Part shown: one piece after another, positions 9,294 to 19,071 of the stretch
Position numbering within the stretch: the stretch's first letter is position 1
Layout: each line of letters starts with the position of its first letter
Assembly (NCBI RefSeq): GCF_014489495.1
Contig: NZ_CP060780.1
Coordinates: 2,181,001-2,245,000 of the forward strand
From: Sphingomonas daechungensis
GTDB lineage: Bacteria > Pseudomonadota > Alphaproteobacteria > Sphingomonadales > Sphingomonadaceae
Length of the DNA stretch: 64,000 nt
Direction of reading: 5' to 3'
Translations under genes and position numbers: made by a program
Notes under the pieces: model-generated
Told to the model about the DNA's origin: nothing
The model's input: the letters and a program-made list of their open reading frames with translations, nothing else
The model's database searches: none

Positions 9294-10313
9294 TTGGGGG
9301 CGGACATTCGCAAGATCCTGTATTCGCGTTTGCCGGATCGCGTTGGCAATCGCGCCACTGCGCTTCTGATCGAAATTGGCATCGGTCTGGGCGCAGCGCT
9401 GGCCATGCTGCTTGTCAGGTTCGGGCTGACCGAAGTTGCAGGCGACCGAGCTCCCTATGCCCTCAACTTCCTGGCCGTGGTCATTGCCACGTTGATCGCC
9501 GGATGGCGGAGCGGGCTCATCGCGCTCCTCCTGGGCCAAGTCCTCACATGGTACCTGATCGTCAGTCCCACGCTGACGCCCAACGGGGTCGACCGGGACC
9601 GGCTTGGCGGGTTCATCTTAGCCACTTGCTCAGTCGGGCTCATCCTCTTCGTCATGGCGCTCTATCAGCGCGAGATCGCCAAGGGCGTCGCGGAACGAGA
9701 GCGCCGGCTGAAGCTCCTCGACCAGGCTCTCGATGAGATCGATCATCGCACCCGCAACAATTATTCGACGGTGCTTGCCGTCGTTCAGCTCCAGGCCCAG
9801 CGCTCGCAGGATCCCAGCGTCAAGACGGCGCTCCGGCAGGTCGCCGATCGCATCCAGGCGATTGCCAGCGCATCCGAAAAGCTGGCGCTTCGTAGCGGCG
9901 ACCTCGACCGGATCAAGCTCGACGAGCATTTGTGCAGCCTGGTCGACCAGATCGACCGCGGCATCGCTCGCGACGGAATCGACGTCGTCTGCGACGTGGA
10001 GGAGGTCAGCGCGAGCCCGGATATGGCCACGTCCATTTCCATTATCGTGAATGAGCTTGTGACCAATGCGATCAAGCATGCATTCAATGGCGAGGGACAC
10101 GGCAGCGTGTCCGTGAAGGGCAAAGCTGGGCAACTGTTCGAGCTGGTTGTCGAGGACGATGGCCGCGGAATTGCCGCGGCGTCCAAGCCTGAACGCAGCG
10201 GTCTCGGATCGAAGCTCGTGGACAGCTTCGTCAGGCAGCTGGGCGCGCACCATGAGGTCGTTTCGACCGAGCGCGGGACGGTTCATCGCTTGCTGATTCC
10301 GGACCTCAACTAG
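9294..10313 (+). CDS. Membrane sensor histidine kinase, HWE/HisKA_2 type
   Basis: The 339-residue protein starts at a TTG and has about four membrane segments between residues 20 and 125, resembling the KdpD-like DUF4118 sensor region. The phosphoacceptor helix reads DEIDHRTRNN, typical of the HisKA_2/HWE kinases common in alphaproteobacteria. A GHKL ATPase domain follows, with N-box NELVTNAIKHAF and G-box VEDDGRGI. No response regulator gene is adjacent; such kinases often work in the general stress response through unlinked regulators. It has no periplasmic sensor domain, so the stimulus may be membrane or cytoplasmic. The stop shares one base with the next start. Confidence 0.85.
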   Translation: MGADIRKILYSRLPDRVGNRATALLIEIGIGLGAALAMLLVRFGLTEVAGDRAPYALNFLAVVIATLIAGWRSGLIALLLGQVLTWYLIVSPTLTPNGVDRDRLGGFILATCSVGLILFVMALYQREIAKGVAERERRLKLLDQALDEIDHRTRNNYSTVLAVVQLQAQRSQDPSVKTALRQVADRIQAIASASEKLALRSGDLDRIKLDEHLCSLVDQIDRGIARDGIDVVCDVEEVSASPDMATSISIIVNELVTNAIKHAFNGEGHGSVSVKGKAGQLFELVVEDDGRGIAAASKPERSGLGSKLVDSFVRQLGAHHEVVSTERGTVHRLLIPDLN

Positions 10314-11050
10314 TGGGTCAAATCCGCATCGGTATCGGCGGCTGGACCTACGAGCCATGGCGCGGCGCCTTCTACCCATCCGACCTGCCGCAGAAGCGCG
10401 AGCTCGAGTATGCGTCTCGTCAACTGACGGCCATCGAGATCAATGCCACCTTCTATTCCCGCCAAAGCCCGAAGAGTTGGCAAGGGTGGGCCGACACCGT
10501 GCCCGAAGGCTTCCAGTTCGCGGTCAAGGCCTCGCGCTTCTGCGTCACCCGGCCAAAGCTCGCCGACGCCGGCGAAGGCATTGGAAACTTCTACAAGCAA
10601 GGCCTGACGGCGCTGGGCGACAAGCTGGGCCCGACATTGTGGATGCTGGCCAAGCACCGCAAGTTCGATCGCGACGACATCGCAGCTTTCCTGGAGCTTC
10701 TTCCGGACCAACATGAGGGTGTCCGGCTGCGTCACGCGATCGAGCCGCGGCACGAGAGCTTCCGCGACGAAGCGTTCTTCGACCTCTGCCGCGAGCGCGA
10801 CGTCGCTGTAGTCTACGGCGACGACGATGAATTTCCCTGCGTTGACGCCGACACGGCAAGCTTTCGATACGCGCGGCTCCAACGGATGAACGAGGACGTC
10901 GTCACTGGTTACGGCGAGCCGGAGCTGGACGGCTTTGCGGAGAAAGCAAAGGCTTGGTCCGCCAATGGCGATGCCTACATCTTCATGATCAACGGGGCCA
11001 AGGTACGGGCACCCTCTGCCGCCAAAGCCCTTCTCCAGCGTCTCTCCTAA
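10313..11050 (+). CDS. DUF72 domain-containing protein (YecE family)
   Basis: The 245-residue protein begins at GTG, sharing a base with the TAG of the kinase gene. It shows the DUF72 hallmarks: an N-terminal GIGGWTYEPWRGAFYP, EINATFYSRQ, FAVKASR, and a later RHESF segment, all consistent with a TIM-barrel fold. The biochemical function of the family is not established. The frame is intact. The tight link to the kinase suggests co-transcription, but no functional tie is evident. Confidence 0.88.
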   Translation: MGQIRIGIGGWTYEPWRGAFYPSDLPQKRELEYASRQLTAIEINATFYSRQSPKSWQGWADTVPEGFQFAVKASRFCVTRPKLADAGEGIGNFYKQGLTALGDKLGPTLWMLAKHRKFDRDDIAAFLELLPDQHEGVRLRHAIEPRHESFRDEAFFDLCRERDVAVVYGDDDEFPCVDADTASFRYARLQRMNEDVVTGYGEPELDGFAEKAKAWSANGDAYIFMINGAKVRAPSAAKALLQRLS

Positions 11051-11098
11051 TTTCCATTAGTAACGGGCCCGTAACGTCACTATAGGCGCGACCGGGAC

Positions 11099-11131
11099 GA
11101 CGCCGCTGTACGGCGTCTCGCCTTCAGGCGA
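11099..11131. terminator. Two adjacent hairpins after the DUF72 gene
   Basis: A 7-bp stem (GACGCCG with CGGCGTC, 5-base loop) is followed directly by a 5-bp stem (TCGCC with GGCGA, loop TTCA). They lie 48 bp past the DUF72 stop and before the next gene. No U-rich tract follows, so a terminator role is only likely, not shown. Confidence 0.4.
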
Positions 11132-11184
11132 CGCCGCCCCACCGCCGAAGGCGCTCATGTCTTCGGCATTCGGGGAGGATAAAC

Positions 11185-11622
11185 ATGCGAAAATTCCTGA
11201 TCGGCGCTGCGGCGCTGGCTGCTCTCAGTTGGTCGCTGCCGGCCACAGCACAGGACAGCTCCGTCAAGGGCGGCCCGTTCTGGCAAGCAAACCGCATCTA
11301 CGTCGAGGATGGACAGTTCGAAAACTACATGGACTGGCTGACCAAGACTTGGGCAGCCAACCAGGAATTCGCAAAGTCGCAGGGTTGGCTCCTCGAATAT
11401 CACATCTTGAACAGCGTGAATCCGCGTGATGGTGAGCCGAATGTCATTCTCCTCACCCGCTTCAACGATTTCCCGTCTGCGGCGGAAGCGGATCGTCGCG
11501 GCGCCCTCATCAACCAGCGCATGCAGCAAACCGACAAGAGTGCAGACGCCGCCAGCGGCGACCGGACGAAGATGCGCAAGCTGATGGGCAGCGCGCTCTA
11601 CGTCGAGATGATCAAGCGCTAA
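11185..11622 (+). CDS. Secreted protein of unknown function, 145 aa
   Basis: The protein has a clear signal peptide (MRKFLIGAAALAALSWSLPATAQ, cleavage near residue 22), so it is periplasmic or secreted. A good ribosome site (GGGGAGG) lies seven bases before the ATG. The mature part, about 120 residues, is rich in aromatic and acidic positions (QANRIYVEDGQFENYMDWLTK) and has no motif I can name; the pattern could fit a dimeric alpha/beta-barrel fold, which is a guess. It is flanked by hairpins on both sides and so is probably a single-gene transcript. Confidence 0.75.
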   Translation: MRKFLIGAAALAALSWSLPATAQDSSVKGGPFWQANRIYVEDGQFENYMDWLTKTWAANQEFAKSQGWLLEYHILNSVNPRDGEPNVILLTRFNDFPSAAEADRRGALINQRMQQTDKSADAASGDRTKMRKLMGSALYVEMIKR

Positions 11623-11631
11623 AGGAGTCTC

Positions 11632-11662
11632 GCGCCGGTGCCTGTTGCGCAGGCACCGGCGC
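11632..11662 (+). terminator. Perfect 13-bp stem-loop between the secreted protein gene and dapB
   Basis: GCGCCGGTGCCTG pairs perfectly with CAGGCACCGGCGC around the loop TTGCG, nine bases after the TAA of the upstream gene. It is the strongest hairpin in the window. There is no run of T after it, so it resembles the U-poor terminators or mRNA-stabilising stems found in GC-rich genomes. Confidence 0.6.
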
Positions 11663-11680
11663 TGAGCCATCAGTGCCGAT

Positions 11681-12396
11681 ATGCGCACTGACGAGCAGCC
11701 GATCCGCATCAGCCTCTTCGCTCCGAATGGGAGGATGGGCCGCGCCATCGCCGATGCAGTCGCCCAAACCGATGAGTTCGCGATCGATCAAGATCATGCG
11801 GACGTCCTGATCGATTTTTCTGCACCCTCAGCGCTTCAGGCCAGCCTGGATCGTGCGGCCGCCGCCGCCATTCCGATCCTGGTCGGCACGACCGGCCTCG
11901 ACGACTTCGCCGATCGCCGGATCGCGGCCGCCGCAAAGGACATTGCAGTCCTGCGAGCCGCGAACACGTCTCTGGGCGTCGCGCTTCTCGCCGACCTGGT
12001 GGAGCGCGCTGCAAGCGTGCTCGGGCCTGAATGGGATATCGAGATCGTCGAGATGCACCACCGGCAGAAGGCGGATGCCCGTCAGGCACGGCGCTGGCTT
12101 TAGGTGACGCCGCAGCCCGAGGACGGCAGTCGAAGCTGAGGACCGAGCGCGGCCGCGACGGCACGAATCTCAAGCGCGAGGAAGGCGCGATCGGGTTTGC
12201 TTCCCTTCGCGGCGGAACTGTCGCCGGCGACCACGATGTGATTTTTGCCGGGCCCGAAGAACGGCTGATCCTTTCGCACAGGGCAGAGAACCGCATGATC
12301 TTCGCCAGGGGAGCGCTCGCCGCAGCGCGCTACCTCGTCGGAAAGCCGGCGGGCATTTACACCATGCGCGACGTCGTCGGGGCCGACGCGGTTTGA
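11681..12396 (+). CDS. dapB: 4-hydroxy-tetrahydrodipicolinate reductase (one frameshift)
   Basis: Catalyses the NAD(P)H-dependent reduction step of the diaminopimelate/lysine pathway. The N-terminal nucleotide-binding loop is [11 protein letters not shown], then [13 protein letters not shown], and the substrate-binding [16 protein letters not shown] motif that appears once the frame is repaired. The break is near 12079, where one missing C in a CCC run separates two frames. The C-terminal part, with GTVAGDHDV and LSHRAENR, is normal. Repaired length is about 239 residues. The stop overlaps the next start as TTGA, suggesting coupling to the permease gene. Confidence 0.92.
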
Positions 12397-13719
12397 CGCA
12401 GGCCGCCAGCCCGGGATCATCTCACGGCCTCGTGAGACGGCTGGGGCTGTTCGACGCAACCATGTTGGTGATGGGCGGGATCATTGGATCCGGCATTTTC
12501 GTCAATCCTGCAGAGGTCGCCCGGCACGTCCACAGTCGCGAGCTGATTGTCGGCGTCTGGCTGCTGGGAGGAGTCGTCGCCCTTGCCGGAGCATTGGTCT
12601 ACGCCGAATTGGCCGCGCGAAGGCCCGATGTCGGGGACAATATGCGTACATCCGCGACGCCTTTGGGCAGACCCCGGCGTTCCTCTACGGCTGGTCCCTG
12701 CTGCTCGTCATACAATCCGGAGGCATGGCCGCAGTCGCGATCACATTCGCGCGCTATTTCAATGACCTGAGCGCACTCAACTTGTCGGATGGCCTGGTCG
12801 CGATCGCAGCGCTGGCCCTGCTGACGCTGATCAACTGCTTCGGCGTCCGATCCGGCAGCAATACGCAGAACCTGCTCATGGTCCTGAAAATCGGAGCGAT
12901 CGTGGCACTCGTTGTCGCGGGCCTCGCTTTCGCTCCCGCGAACTACCAGCCCACTCCCACGGCGGAGGCTGGCTCGCAGATCGCGGGGATCGGCGCAGCG
13001 ATGACTGCCGTGATGTTCTCGTACGGCGGTTGGCAGACATCGAGCTTCGTCGCGGGCGAAATGCGCAATCCTCAGCGCGACCTTGCGCGCGGGCTCCTGC
13101 TGGGCGTCGTGGGCGTGATCATTCTTTATACTGCGGTGGCGTTCATCTGCTTGCAGGCACTCGGGCCGCAGGGTCTTGCCGAGTCCAAGACGCCTGCGAG
13201 CGATGTCATGCGCCTGGCGCTGGGCGAGAAAGGCGCCGCGTTCATCGCACTCGGCATTGCGATTTCCGCCCTCGGCTTTCTCAGCCAGGGCATGTTGACC
13301 GCGCCGCGCGTCTATTTCGCGATGGCGGAAGACGGCGTATTTTTCCGCTCACTGACCAAGGTCAACGAGCACAGCCGCGTCCCCGTGCGCGCCATCCTGC
13401 TTCAAGGGATCGCAGCAGCAATCATCGCCTTGTCGGGCACTTATGGCCAAATCCTCGCTTACGTGGTGTCAGTCGATTTCCTGTTCTTTGGCCTGACCGG
13501 TGCGGCGCTCTTCATCTTCCGAGCCCGTGATCCAGTCGCACCAGGGTTCAAGGCGCCCGGCCATCCCGTCACGACAGGGATCTTCGTCGCCGCCTGCTTC
13601 GCCATCGTGGTCGCAACGGTCATGACCAGTGTTGTGAACAGCCTGATCGGTTACGCGATCCTGCTTCTCGGCATCCCGCCTGCCGCTTCTGGCAGAGACA
13701 GAATCGTCCATCGGCATGA
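12393..13719 (+). CDS. APC-family amino acid permease (two frameshifts)
   Basis: An integral inner-membrane transporter with about 12 hydrophobic segments. TM1 carries the APC signature [17 protein letters not shown]. The start is TTG at 12393, overlapping the dapB stop. The frame breaks near 12636 (one missing G; repair gives [17 protein letters not shown]) and again near 13672 (one missing C; repair ends the protein with RQNRPSA and a stop at 13717-13719 overlapping the next ATG). Repaired length is about 443 residues. The substrate is an amino acid or related amine; it cannot be specified. Position between dapB and an aminotransferase fits amino-acid metabolism. Confidence 0.87.
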
Positions 13720-14794
13720 CCAACCGGATCATGCAGTCGGACTATATGCACTGGGCAAAGTTCAAGCCGCCGGTGAGGTACGCCCTGACCTCAAGCGAGG
13801 TCCCGCACTATCACATGGACCGACTGCCAATCAGCCTGGCTGACCTTGATCTGGATGGCGCAAGCCACCCCGCTACGCGCCGCTTCGCGACGCCATTGGG
13901 GCGCGCTACGGCATGCCGACTGACCGCATCGTCGCAGCCGACGGGACGTCCATGGCGAATTTCCTCTCTCTCGCCGCATTGATCCAGCCTGGCGATGAGG
14001 TCCTGATCGAGCGGCCCACCTATGAGCCGCTCCTCGGCGCCGCGAGTTTCCTCGGCGCAGAGATCAGGCGCTTCGACCGGCAGCCGAACGAAGGTTTCCG
14101 ACTTGATCTGGACGCTGTCGCAGCCGTGATCAGCCACCGCACACGCCTCATCGTTCTCACGAATCTGCACAACCCTAGCGGGAATCTGACCGGCGAGAGC
14201 ATCCTGAAGGACCTCGGCGCCCTCGCCTCGAGCCACGGCGCGCACGTCCTTGTCGACGAAGTCTATCTCGACGCCGCAGTTCCGCCGCGCCGTAGCGCCG
14301 CTCATCTCGGCAGCGAGTTCGTGTGCACGAACAGCCTGACCAAGGTCTACGGCCTCAGCGGCCTCCGCTGCGGGTGGGTCCTCGCTGAGCCTGGCCTTGC
14401 CGAGCGCATGTGGCGACTGAACGACCTGCTTGGAGTCAATCAGGCGCATCAGGCCGAGCGCCTCGCTTGCATCGCGTTCGACCAGCTCGACATGATCAAT
14501 TCCGATAACCAGCCGATGCTCGCTCGAAACCGTGCCACCTGGAACGCGTTCGCAGAAGGCCGGCAGGACGTTAAGGCGGCTCCGGCAGAGCATGGCATTA
14601 CGGTCTTCCCCAAGTGGTCGGGTGGAGACACGGAACGTCTCGCCGCACTCCTCAGGGAAGAGTACGATTCGGCTGTCGTTCCCGGCCGCTGGTTCGAAAT
14701 GCCGGACCACTTCCGTGTCGGGCTTGGCCTTCCACCCGCCGACTTTGACGAAGGCTTGGCGCGGCTCGGACGAGCGCTGGACGACCTGAAATGA
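13716..14794 (+). CDS. PLP-dependent aminotransferase class I/II (one frameshift)
   Basis: A fold-type I aminotransferase. The substrate-binding NLHNPSG segment, the Asp of VDEVYLD, and the PLP lysine in NSLTKVYGLSGLRCGW are all present, with a C-terminal RVGLGLP arginine region. The ATG at 13716 overlaps the permease stop. The frame breaks near 13871 in a CCCC run; the repaired N-terminal segment reads SHPRYAPLRDAIGARYG, as expected before the coenzyme-binding GTSMANFLSL loop. Length is about 359 residues. The substrate is unknown. The stop overlaps nth (ATGA). Confidence 0.87.
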
Positions 14795-15434
14795 ACCGCG
14801 AACACGTCTTCGAGTTTTTCCGCCGGCTTGCGGAAGAGAACCCCTCCCCAACGACCGAGCTCGAGTACGAAAATCCATACACCTTGCTCGTCGCAGTGGT
14901 GCTGTCGGCCCAGGCAACCGATGCGAGCGTGAATATCGCGACCCGTCCGCTATTTGCCCGAGTGAAGACACCGGAGCGGATGGTCGCCCTGGGCGAGGCA
15001 AAGGTCCGCGACGTGATCAAGACGATTGGCCTGTTCAACACCAAGGCCAAGAACGTCATCGCCTTGTCCCAAGCGTTGATCCGCGATCACGACAGTCAGG
15101 TTCCGGGCACGCGAGAGGAGCTGGAGAAGCTCCCTGGGGTCGGTCGCAAGACCGCCAACGTCGTGCTCAACACGGCTTTCCACCAGGAGACGTTCGCTGT
15201 CGACACGCACATCTTCCGTGTGTGCAATCGAACGGGCCTAGCCCCGGGGAAGGACGTTCTGAAGGTCGAGCTCAGGCTCGAAAAAGTCGTACCGCAGCCC
15301 TTTCGGCTTAATGCGCACCACTGGCTGATCCTTCACGGCCGCTACATCTGCAAGGCGCGCAAGCCGGAATGCTGGCGCTGCCCCGTGATCGACCTTTGCC
15401 GCTACAAGCCGAAGACGCCGCCGCCGGGGACTAA
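14791..15434 (+). CDS. nth: Endonuclease III (frameshift in the last codons)
   Basis: DNA glycosylase/AP lyase that removes oxidised pyrimidines. It has the helix-hairpin-helix ELEKLPGVGRKTANVVL with the catalytic lysine, the catalytic aspartate in VDTHIFRVCNR, and the [4Fe-4S] ligands in C-x6-C-x2-C-x5-C near the C-terminus (CKARKPECWRCPVIDLC). In the raw sequence the frame runs on past the natural end; restoring one G near 15429 gives the expected short tail PKTPPPGD and a TAA at 15432-15434, which overlaps the convergent alr stop. About 214 residues. Confidence 0.93.
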
Positions 15435-16458
15435 ACCCAGCGTCGCTCGAACCGGGAACCCAAGGTCGTCAGCAACTCGTATTGCGAAAGGCCGGAAGCC
15501 TCTGCTGCAGTCCTGAGGTCGTAATCGATCTCGACCCAGTCGCCTTCGCCGAGCGATGGTGCGACGTCGCAATCGACTGCGATCAGATCCATCGAAACCC
15601 GTCCCAGCACAGGCAAGGCAAACTCGCCCGCGAAGGCAGTGCCCCTGGATGAGAAGCCACGGAGATACCCGTCGGCGTACCCGACGTTGAGGATCGCCGC
15701 TTCGACGTCCGCCTCAGCGACAAATGTCGCGCCATACCCGCAGCTCTCGCCGGCACGGATGGTGCGGCGCTGGACGACCTGCGCTTCGACCCGCGCGACC
15801 TGCCGAATTTCCGCCTGTGCCTCGTCACGCGGGATGCCACCGTAGAGGGCAAGCCCGGGCCTCACGAGATCGAAGCTGTAATCGCGCCCCAGGTAGATCC
15901 CGGCCGAATTTACCAAACTGTAACGCCTTGCTTGCACCGAACCCGCAATCTCGCGGAAGCGCTGGAGTTGCGTACCGTTCAGGGCATGGTCCTCGTCCGC
16001 GCAGGCGAGGTGCGAATGGAGTGTGTCGATGGCGAGACCATCGAGCGCGCCCACTTCTTCCGGCCGAAGCCCAAGGCGATTCATGCCCGTATCGATCATC
16101 ACGTCACAGGGACGGCCGGCTCCCGCAAGCTTCCAGCGAGCGACTTGTTCGACGCTGTTGAGGACCGGTCGGGCATTGGACCTAGACGCAGCCTCCATAT
16201 CCGCAGGGCCAACCCCGTGCAGAACTGCAAGGTTCGTCCCTTCGGGCAAAGGGCCAAGCTCCTCGGCTTCCGCCCAGATCGACACGAAGAAGTCCCGGCA
16301 GCCGGCTTCGGCGAGCGTGTGGAGAGCCTCCCGGGCTCCGAGCCCGTAGGCGTTGGCCTTGATTGCAGCCCCGCGGGCACACCCGCCCGCTCCGCAAGGG
16401 TTCGCCAATTCTGGGCGAGCGAGGTCTTGTCGATAGTCAAACGCAGCGGGCGATCCAT
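15431..16458 (-). CDS. alr: Alanine racemase (one frameshift)
   Basis: PLP enzyme that makes D-alanine for peptidoglycan. The start is the ATG at 16458 (MDRPLRLTID). The PLP lysine lies in AIKANAYGLG; the second catalytic base tyrosine is in the AGESCGYGATF region, and GRVSMDLIAVD is the conserved C-terminal barrel motif. The frame breaks near 16378, four residues before the PLP lysine, where one missing G in GGGG explains the shift. About 342 residues after repair. Longer upstream frames are not family-like. It converges on nth and lies directly downstream of the GFA-family gene. Confidence 0.92.
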
Positions 16459-16467
16459 GTCGGCCGC

Positions 16468-16853
16468 CTAACGGCCTCGCTGTTCGTCGTCGAGATGCGC
16501 CTTTGCATTCTCCCAGTCCCGTCCGTCGAACTGTTCGACGGCAAGGTCGATCGGTCGATCGAGGCATTTGGCGTTCACGCTCCAGGCGTCGGGATGGGAA
16601 CGCGGCTGGTAGAAGCTCTTGACCCCGCATTTGGAGCAGAACAGGTGCTCCGCCGCCCGCTGCCGAACCGGTAGCTGGCGAGGTCGTTGCGACCGGTGAT
16701 CAGCTCGAAATCCGCATGCGGCACCATCACATGGAGGAAGCCCGTCATCGAGCAGATGGAGCAATTGCACTCAAGCGCGGCGGCAGGCCCGTCCGGCATC
16801 CTCGCCGTGAACCTTACTGCCCCGCAATGACAGCCACCCGAAACCTCAACCAT
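16468..16853 (-). CDS. GFA family protein, zinc-binding (one frameshift)
   Basis: A small (about 128 residues) Mss4-like zinc protein of the glutathione-dependent formaldehyde-activating (GFA/CENP-V) family. Zinc ligands are visible in GGCHCGAVRF, CNCSICSM and, after repair, CSKCGVKSFY. The frame breaks near 16672; one missing G separates the halves. A formaldehyde-related role is not assured, because many members have unknown substrates. It begins only about 88 bp from the urcA stop and probably sits with alr on one transcript. Confidence 0.82.
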
Positions 16854-16892
16854 CGCGGCGGTCTAGGTGGAGCACCGGCGCCAGACAAGGCG

Positions 16893-16922
16893 AAGGGCGC
16901 CCGGGGAGGCCGGGACGCCCTT
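16893..16922 (-). terminator. GC-rich hairpin after urcA
   Basis: Stem AAGGGCG / CGCCCTT extends inward through CCCGG / CCGGG with one unpaired base, around a short loop. It lies 20 bp past the urcA stop. No long T run follows; likely an intrinsic-type terminator. Confidence 0.5.
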
Positions 16923-16941
16923 CTTGGAGAACTCGAAAGGT

Positions 16942-17289
16942 CTAGCGGCTGGCGGTGACAGCCAAGACGGCACCGCGCTGGGCAGCGGCCAACAGGGCTT
17001 CCCGTTTGCCAGCTGCATTCTCGATCGCGTCCTTGCGGCACTCGCGAGCCTTGTTCTGGCCGACGAGGTCGACGTCCGAGGGGCTGCCGCAAACTTCGCG
17101 GGCCGCCTGCGCGAGGCGATGGTCGAGGGTCCGCTGTCCACTCGTGCTGGATAGGTCGAGATCGGCGGTCTGGACGTAGCTAATGTGAGTCTGTGGCACA
17201 GCCGGCGTCTCCGCAAATGCGGGTGCCGCCTTCAGCGCGCCAGCGGTGATCAGCGCTGATAGCAGTGCGATTGCGTAGGGGTTCTTCAT
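16942..17289 (-). CDS. urcA: UrcA family protein, secreted
   Basis: A 115-residue protein with a signal peptide (residues 1-26, ending APAFA). The mature part has the UrcA pattern: TADLDLSSTSGQRTLDHRL, AAREVCG and a later ARECRKDAI, with two cysteines that could form a disulfide. The family is typical of Sphingomonadales and Caulobacterales; its function is unknown. The start is set at the internal ATG at 17289 because GGGAAG lies seven bases upstream and the signal peptide begins there. It is divergent from the LysR gene, with a perfect palindrome between. Confidence 0.85.
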   Translation of the reverse strand: MKNPYAIALLSALITAGALKAAPAFAETPAVPQTHISYVQTADLDLSSTSGQRTLDHRLAQAAREVCGSPSDVDLVGQNKARECRKDAIENAAGKREALLAAAQRGAVLAVTASR

Positions 17290-17386
17290 GGTCGCTTCCC
17301 TTTTGAAATTCAGGACCGGCTTACCGGAGCGACCATCCAGATAATCCCGGCAATCAGTTCGCGTAAGCAACGATTTCGTGCTAACA

Positions 17387-17404
17387 TTCTGCAAAATTGC
17401 AGAA
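17387..17404. promoter_or_regulatory. Palindromic operator candidate between urcA and the LysR gene
   Basis: Two perfect 8-bp arms, TTCTGCAA and TTGCAGAA, are separated by AA. The site is 36 bp before the LysR start. A symmetric site in a LysR divergent promoter is the usual position for the regulator's own binding site. Confidence 0.5.
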
Positions 17405-17410
17405 CGGCAG

Positions 17411-17428
17411 TAGCGCCTTCAGGCGCTA
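17411..17428. promoter_or_regulatory. Leader hairpin before the LysR start
   Basis: A 7-bp stem TAGCGCC / GGCGCTA with tetraloop TTCA ends 11 bases before the ATG. Because it covers the expected ribosome-binding region, it might lower translation; this is inference. Confidence 0.35.
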
Positions 17429-17439
17429 GGAAAGCGGTC

Positions 17440-18353
17440 ATGTTCGACTGGAACGACCTTCGATATTTCCTTGCGGTCGCGCGCGACGGAAGCACGCTTG
17501 CAGCCGCGCGGGCCCTGCGCGTCAGCCAGACCACCGTCGCGCGGCGGATTGCGGCGCTGGAGGAGGGACTCGGAGTTCGCCTCTTCGAAAAGCGACAAGC
17601 CGGATATTCGCTAACGCCTGCCGGCGAGGAGCTAGTGGATCGCGCGCAAGTCGTGGAACAGGCCGCGAGTGGCTTCTCCGAAGCTTCGTCGGCCTTGGCG
17701 AGAGACACGTCGGGCACCGTCCGCATAACCACCCAGGAAATCTTTGCCGTAAGCCTGCTCTCGCCCATGCTTCGCGAACTTCACGAGCGGCATCCCGAGA
17801 TCATGATCGAACTCGACGACAGCCAGGACCTGCGAGATCTCGGCGAGGGCGAGGCGGACATCGCACTGCGAAGCTCGTATGGCGATCCCGCCGCTGGCAT
17901 TGTCGGCCGACGGATCGGTATCGACGATTGGACGCTCTACTGCAGCCGGGATTATGCCGCTTCGCACGGCGTACCTGCCACGCGCCACGAGCTGAAGAAG
18001 CACGCCTTCATCGGCGGTGGCGGGCCGAAGCTTTGGCGCGCCTATTCTGCTTGGCTGCACGACCTCGGTCTCGATGACCGGATCATCATGCATCATGCCT
18101 CAGCGATGGGAATGATGTCGGCGATCCGCTCGGGCCTTGGCATCGCGGTCCTCCCCTGCATTGTCGCTGACGCCGACCCGGACCTGATCCAGTGCGTTCC
18201 GCCGAAAGACGACCATGGCCGCGTCATGTGGCTCGTCACGCACGAACGCGTCCGCCACACCCGCGGGTGAGGATCGTGATCGATTTCCTCTACGAGCGGA
18301 TCATGCGCCACAAGAAGGCGCTCGAAGCCCAGCGCGCCGCCGTCGCAGCCTAG
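17440..18353 (+). CDS. LysR family transcriptional regulator (frameshift near the 3' end)
   Basis: DNA-binding regulator with the winged helix at residues 3-65, including STLAAARALRVSQTTVARRI and the wing segment LFEKRQAGYSLTPAGEEL. A type 2 periplasmic-binding-like effector domain follows. Near 18266 one missing C makes a premature stop; the repaired frame continues through IVIDFLYERI to a TAG at 18351-18353. About 304 residues. The N-terminal sequence (DWNDLRYFLAVARDGS) is the subgroup found widely in alphaproteobacteria. Divergent from urcA; the effector is unknown. Confidence 0.9.
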
Positions 18354-19071
18354 ACGGGCCCGCCGCGCCAGGTTGGCATCGGCCTATCCCCGACAGCAAC
18401 CTCAACTGCGGCCCTGGCCAGCAATTGCGTGGATTCCAAGGTAGGAAGTGGCGACACATCTTTGCTGACCAGCAGCGGGATCTCCGTGCAGACCAGCGCC
18501 ACTGCGTCGCATTCATCCGCCTTCAGCTTCTCGATAATGCGCACATAGGCATCGCGTGACGAGTCGGTGAAAACGCCAAGGCAGAGTTCGTCGAAGATGA
18601 TGTCGTTGACCGTCTTCTGATCCTCCGCCGACGGAACGGCCCACGCAATTCCGCGACGGCCAGCGCACCCGGGTAGACCGGCCCGTTCATCGTATACTTG
18701 GTGCCGAGAATCCCGACCTTTCCGCGGCCGTCCTTCGCCGCCTGCTCCGCCACCACCTCGCCGATGTTCAGGCCCGGGATCGGAAAAGGCTCTCCCGCGG
18801 CCTCCATCGCGATGTGGGCGGTGTTATCCGGAAGGACGAAGAAATCGGCGCCGGCAGCCGCAAGCTTCCTCGCATCGTTCATGAAGAAGCCGCGCAGCTC
18901 CTCGTTATCGCCCCGCTCCCATGCGTCGAGCACTAACGCCATGGGCGAACAGGTCATCGTGATCTCGGGATGCATGTGCGCGCCAAGCTTCGCCAAGCCC
19001 TCCATGCACGCCGTGTGAAAACAAAGCGTCGCCCCCTCGAAGCTGTGCGCGAGGATGCCGACGTGCTTCAT
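18350..19071 (-). CDS. Aspartate/glutamate racemase family protein (frameshift)
   Basis: The protein has the family fold pattern with EGATLCFHTA, DFFVLPDNTAH in the first half, LGTKYTM, and ALVCTEIPLL in the second half. These racemases normally use two cysteines; the second (VCTE) is present, but the first-half site reads LPDNTAH without a cysteine. So it may catalyse a different reaction or be inactive as a racemase. The frame breaks near 18655; the repaired protein of about 240 residues ends WRGGPV. Its start overlaps the glmS stop (ATGA), so the two are coupled. Confidence 0.75.
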
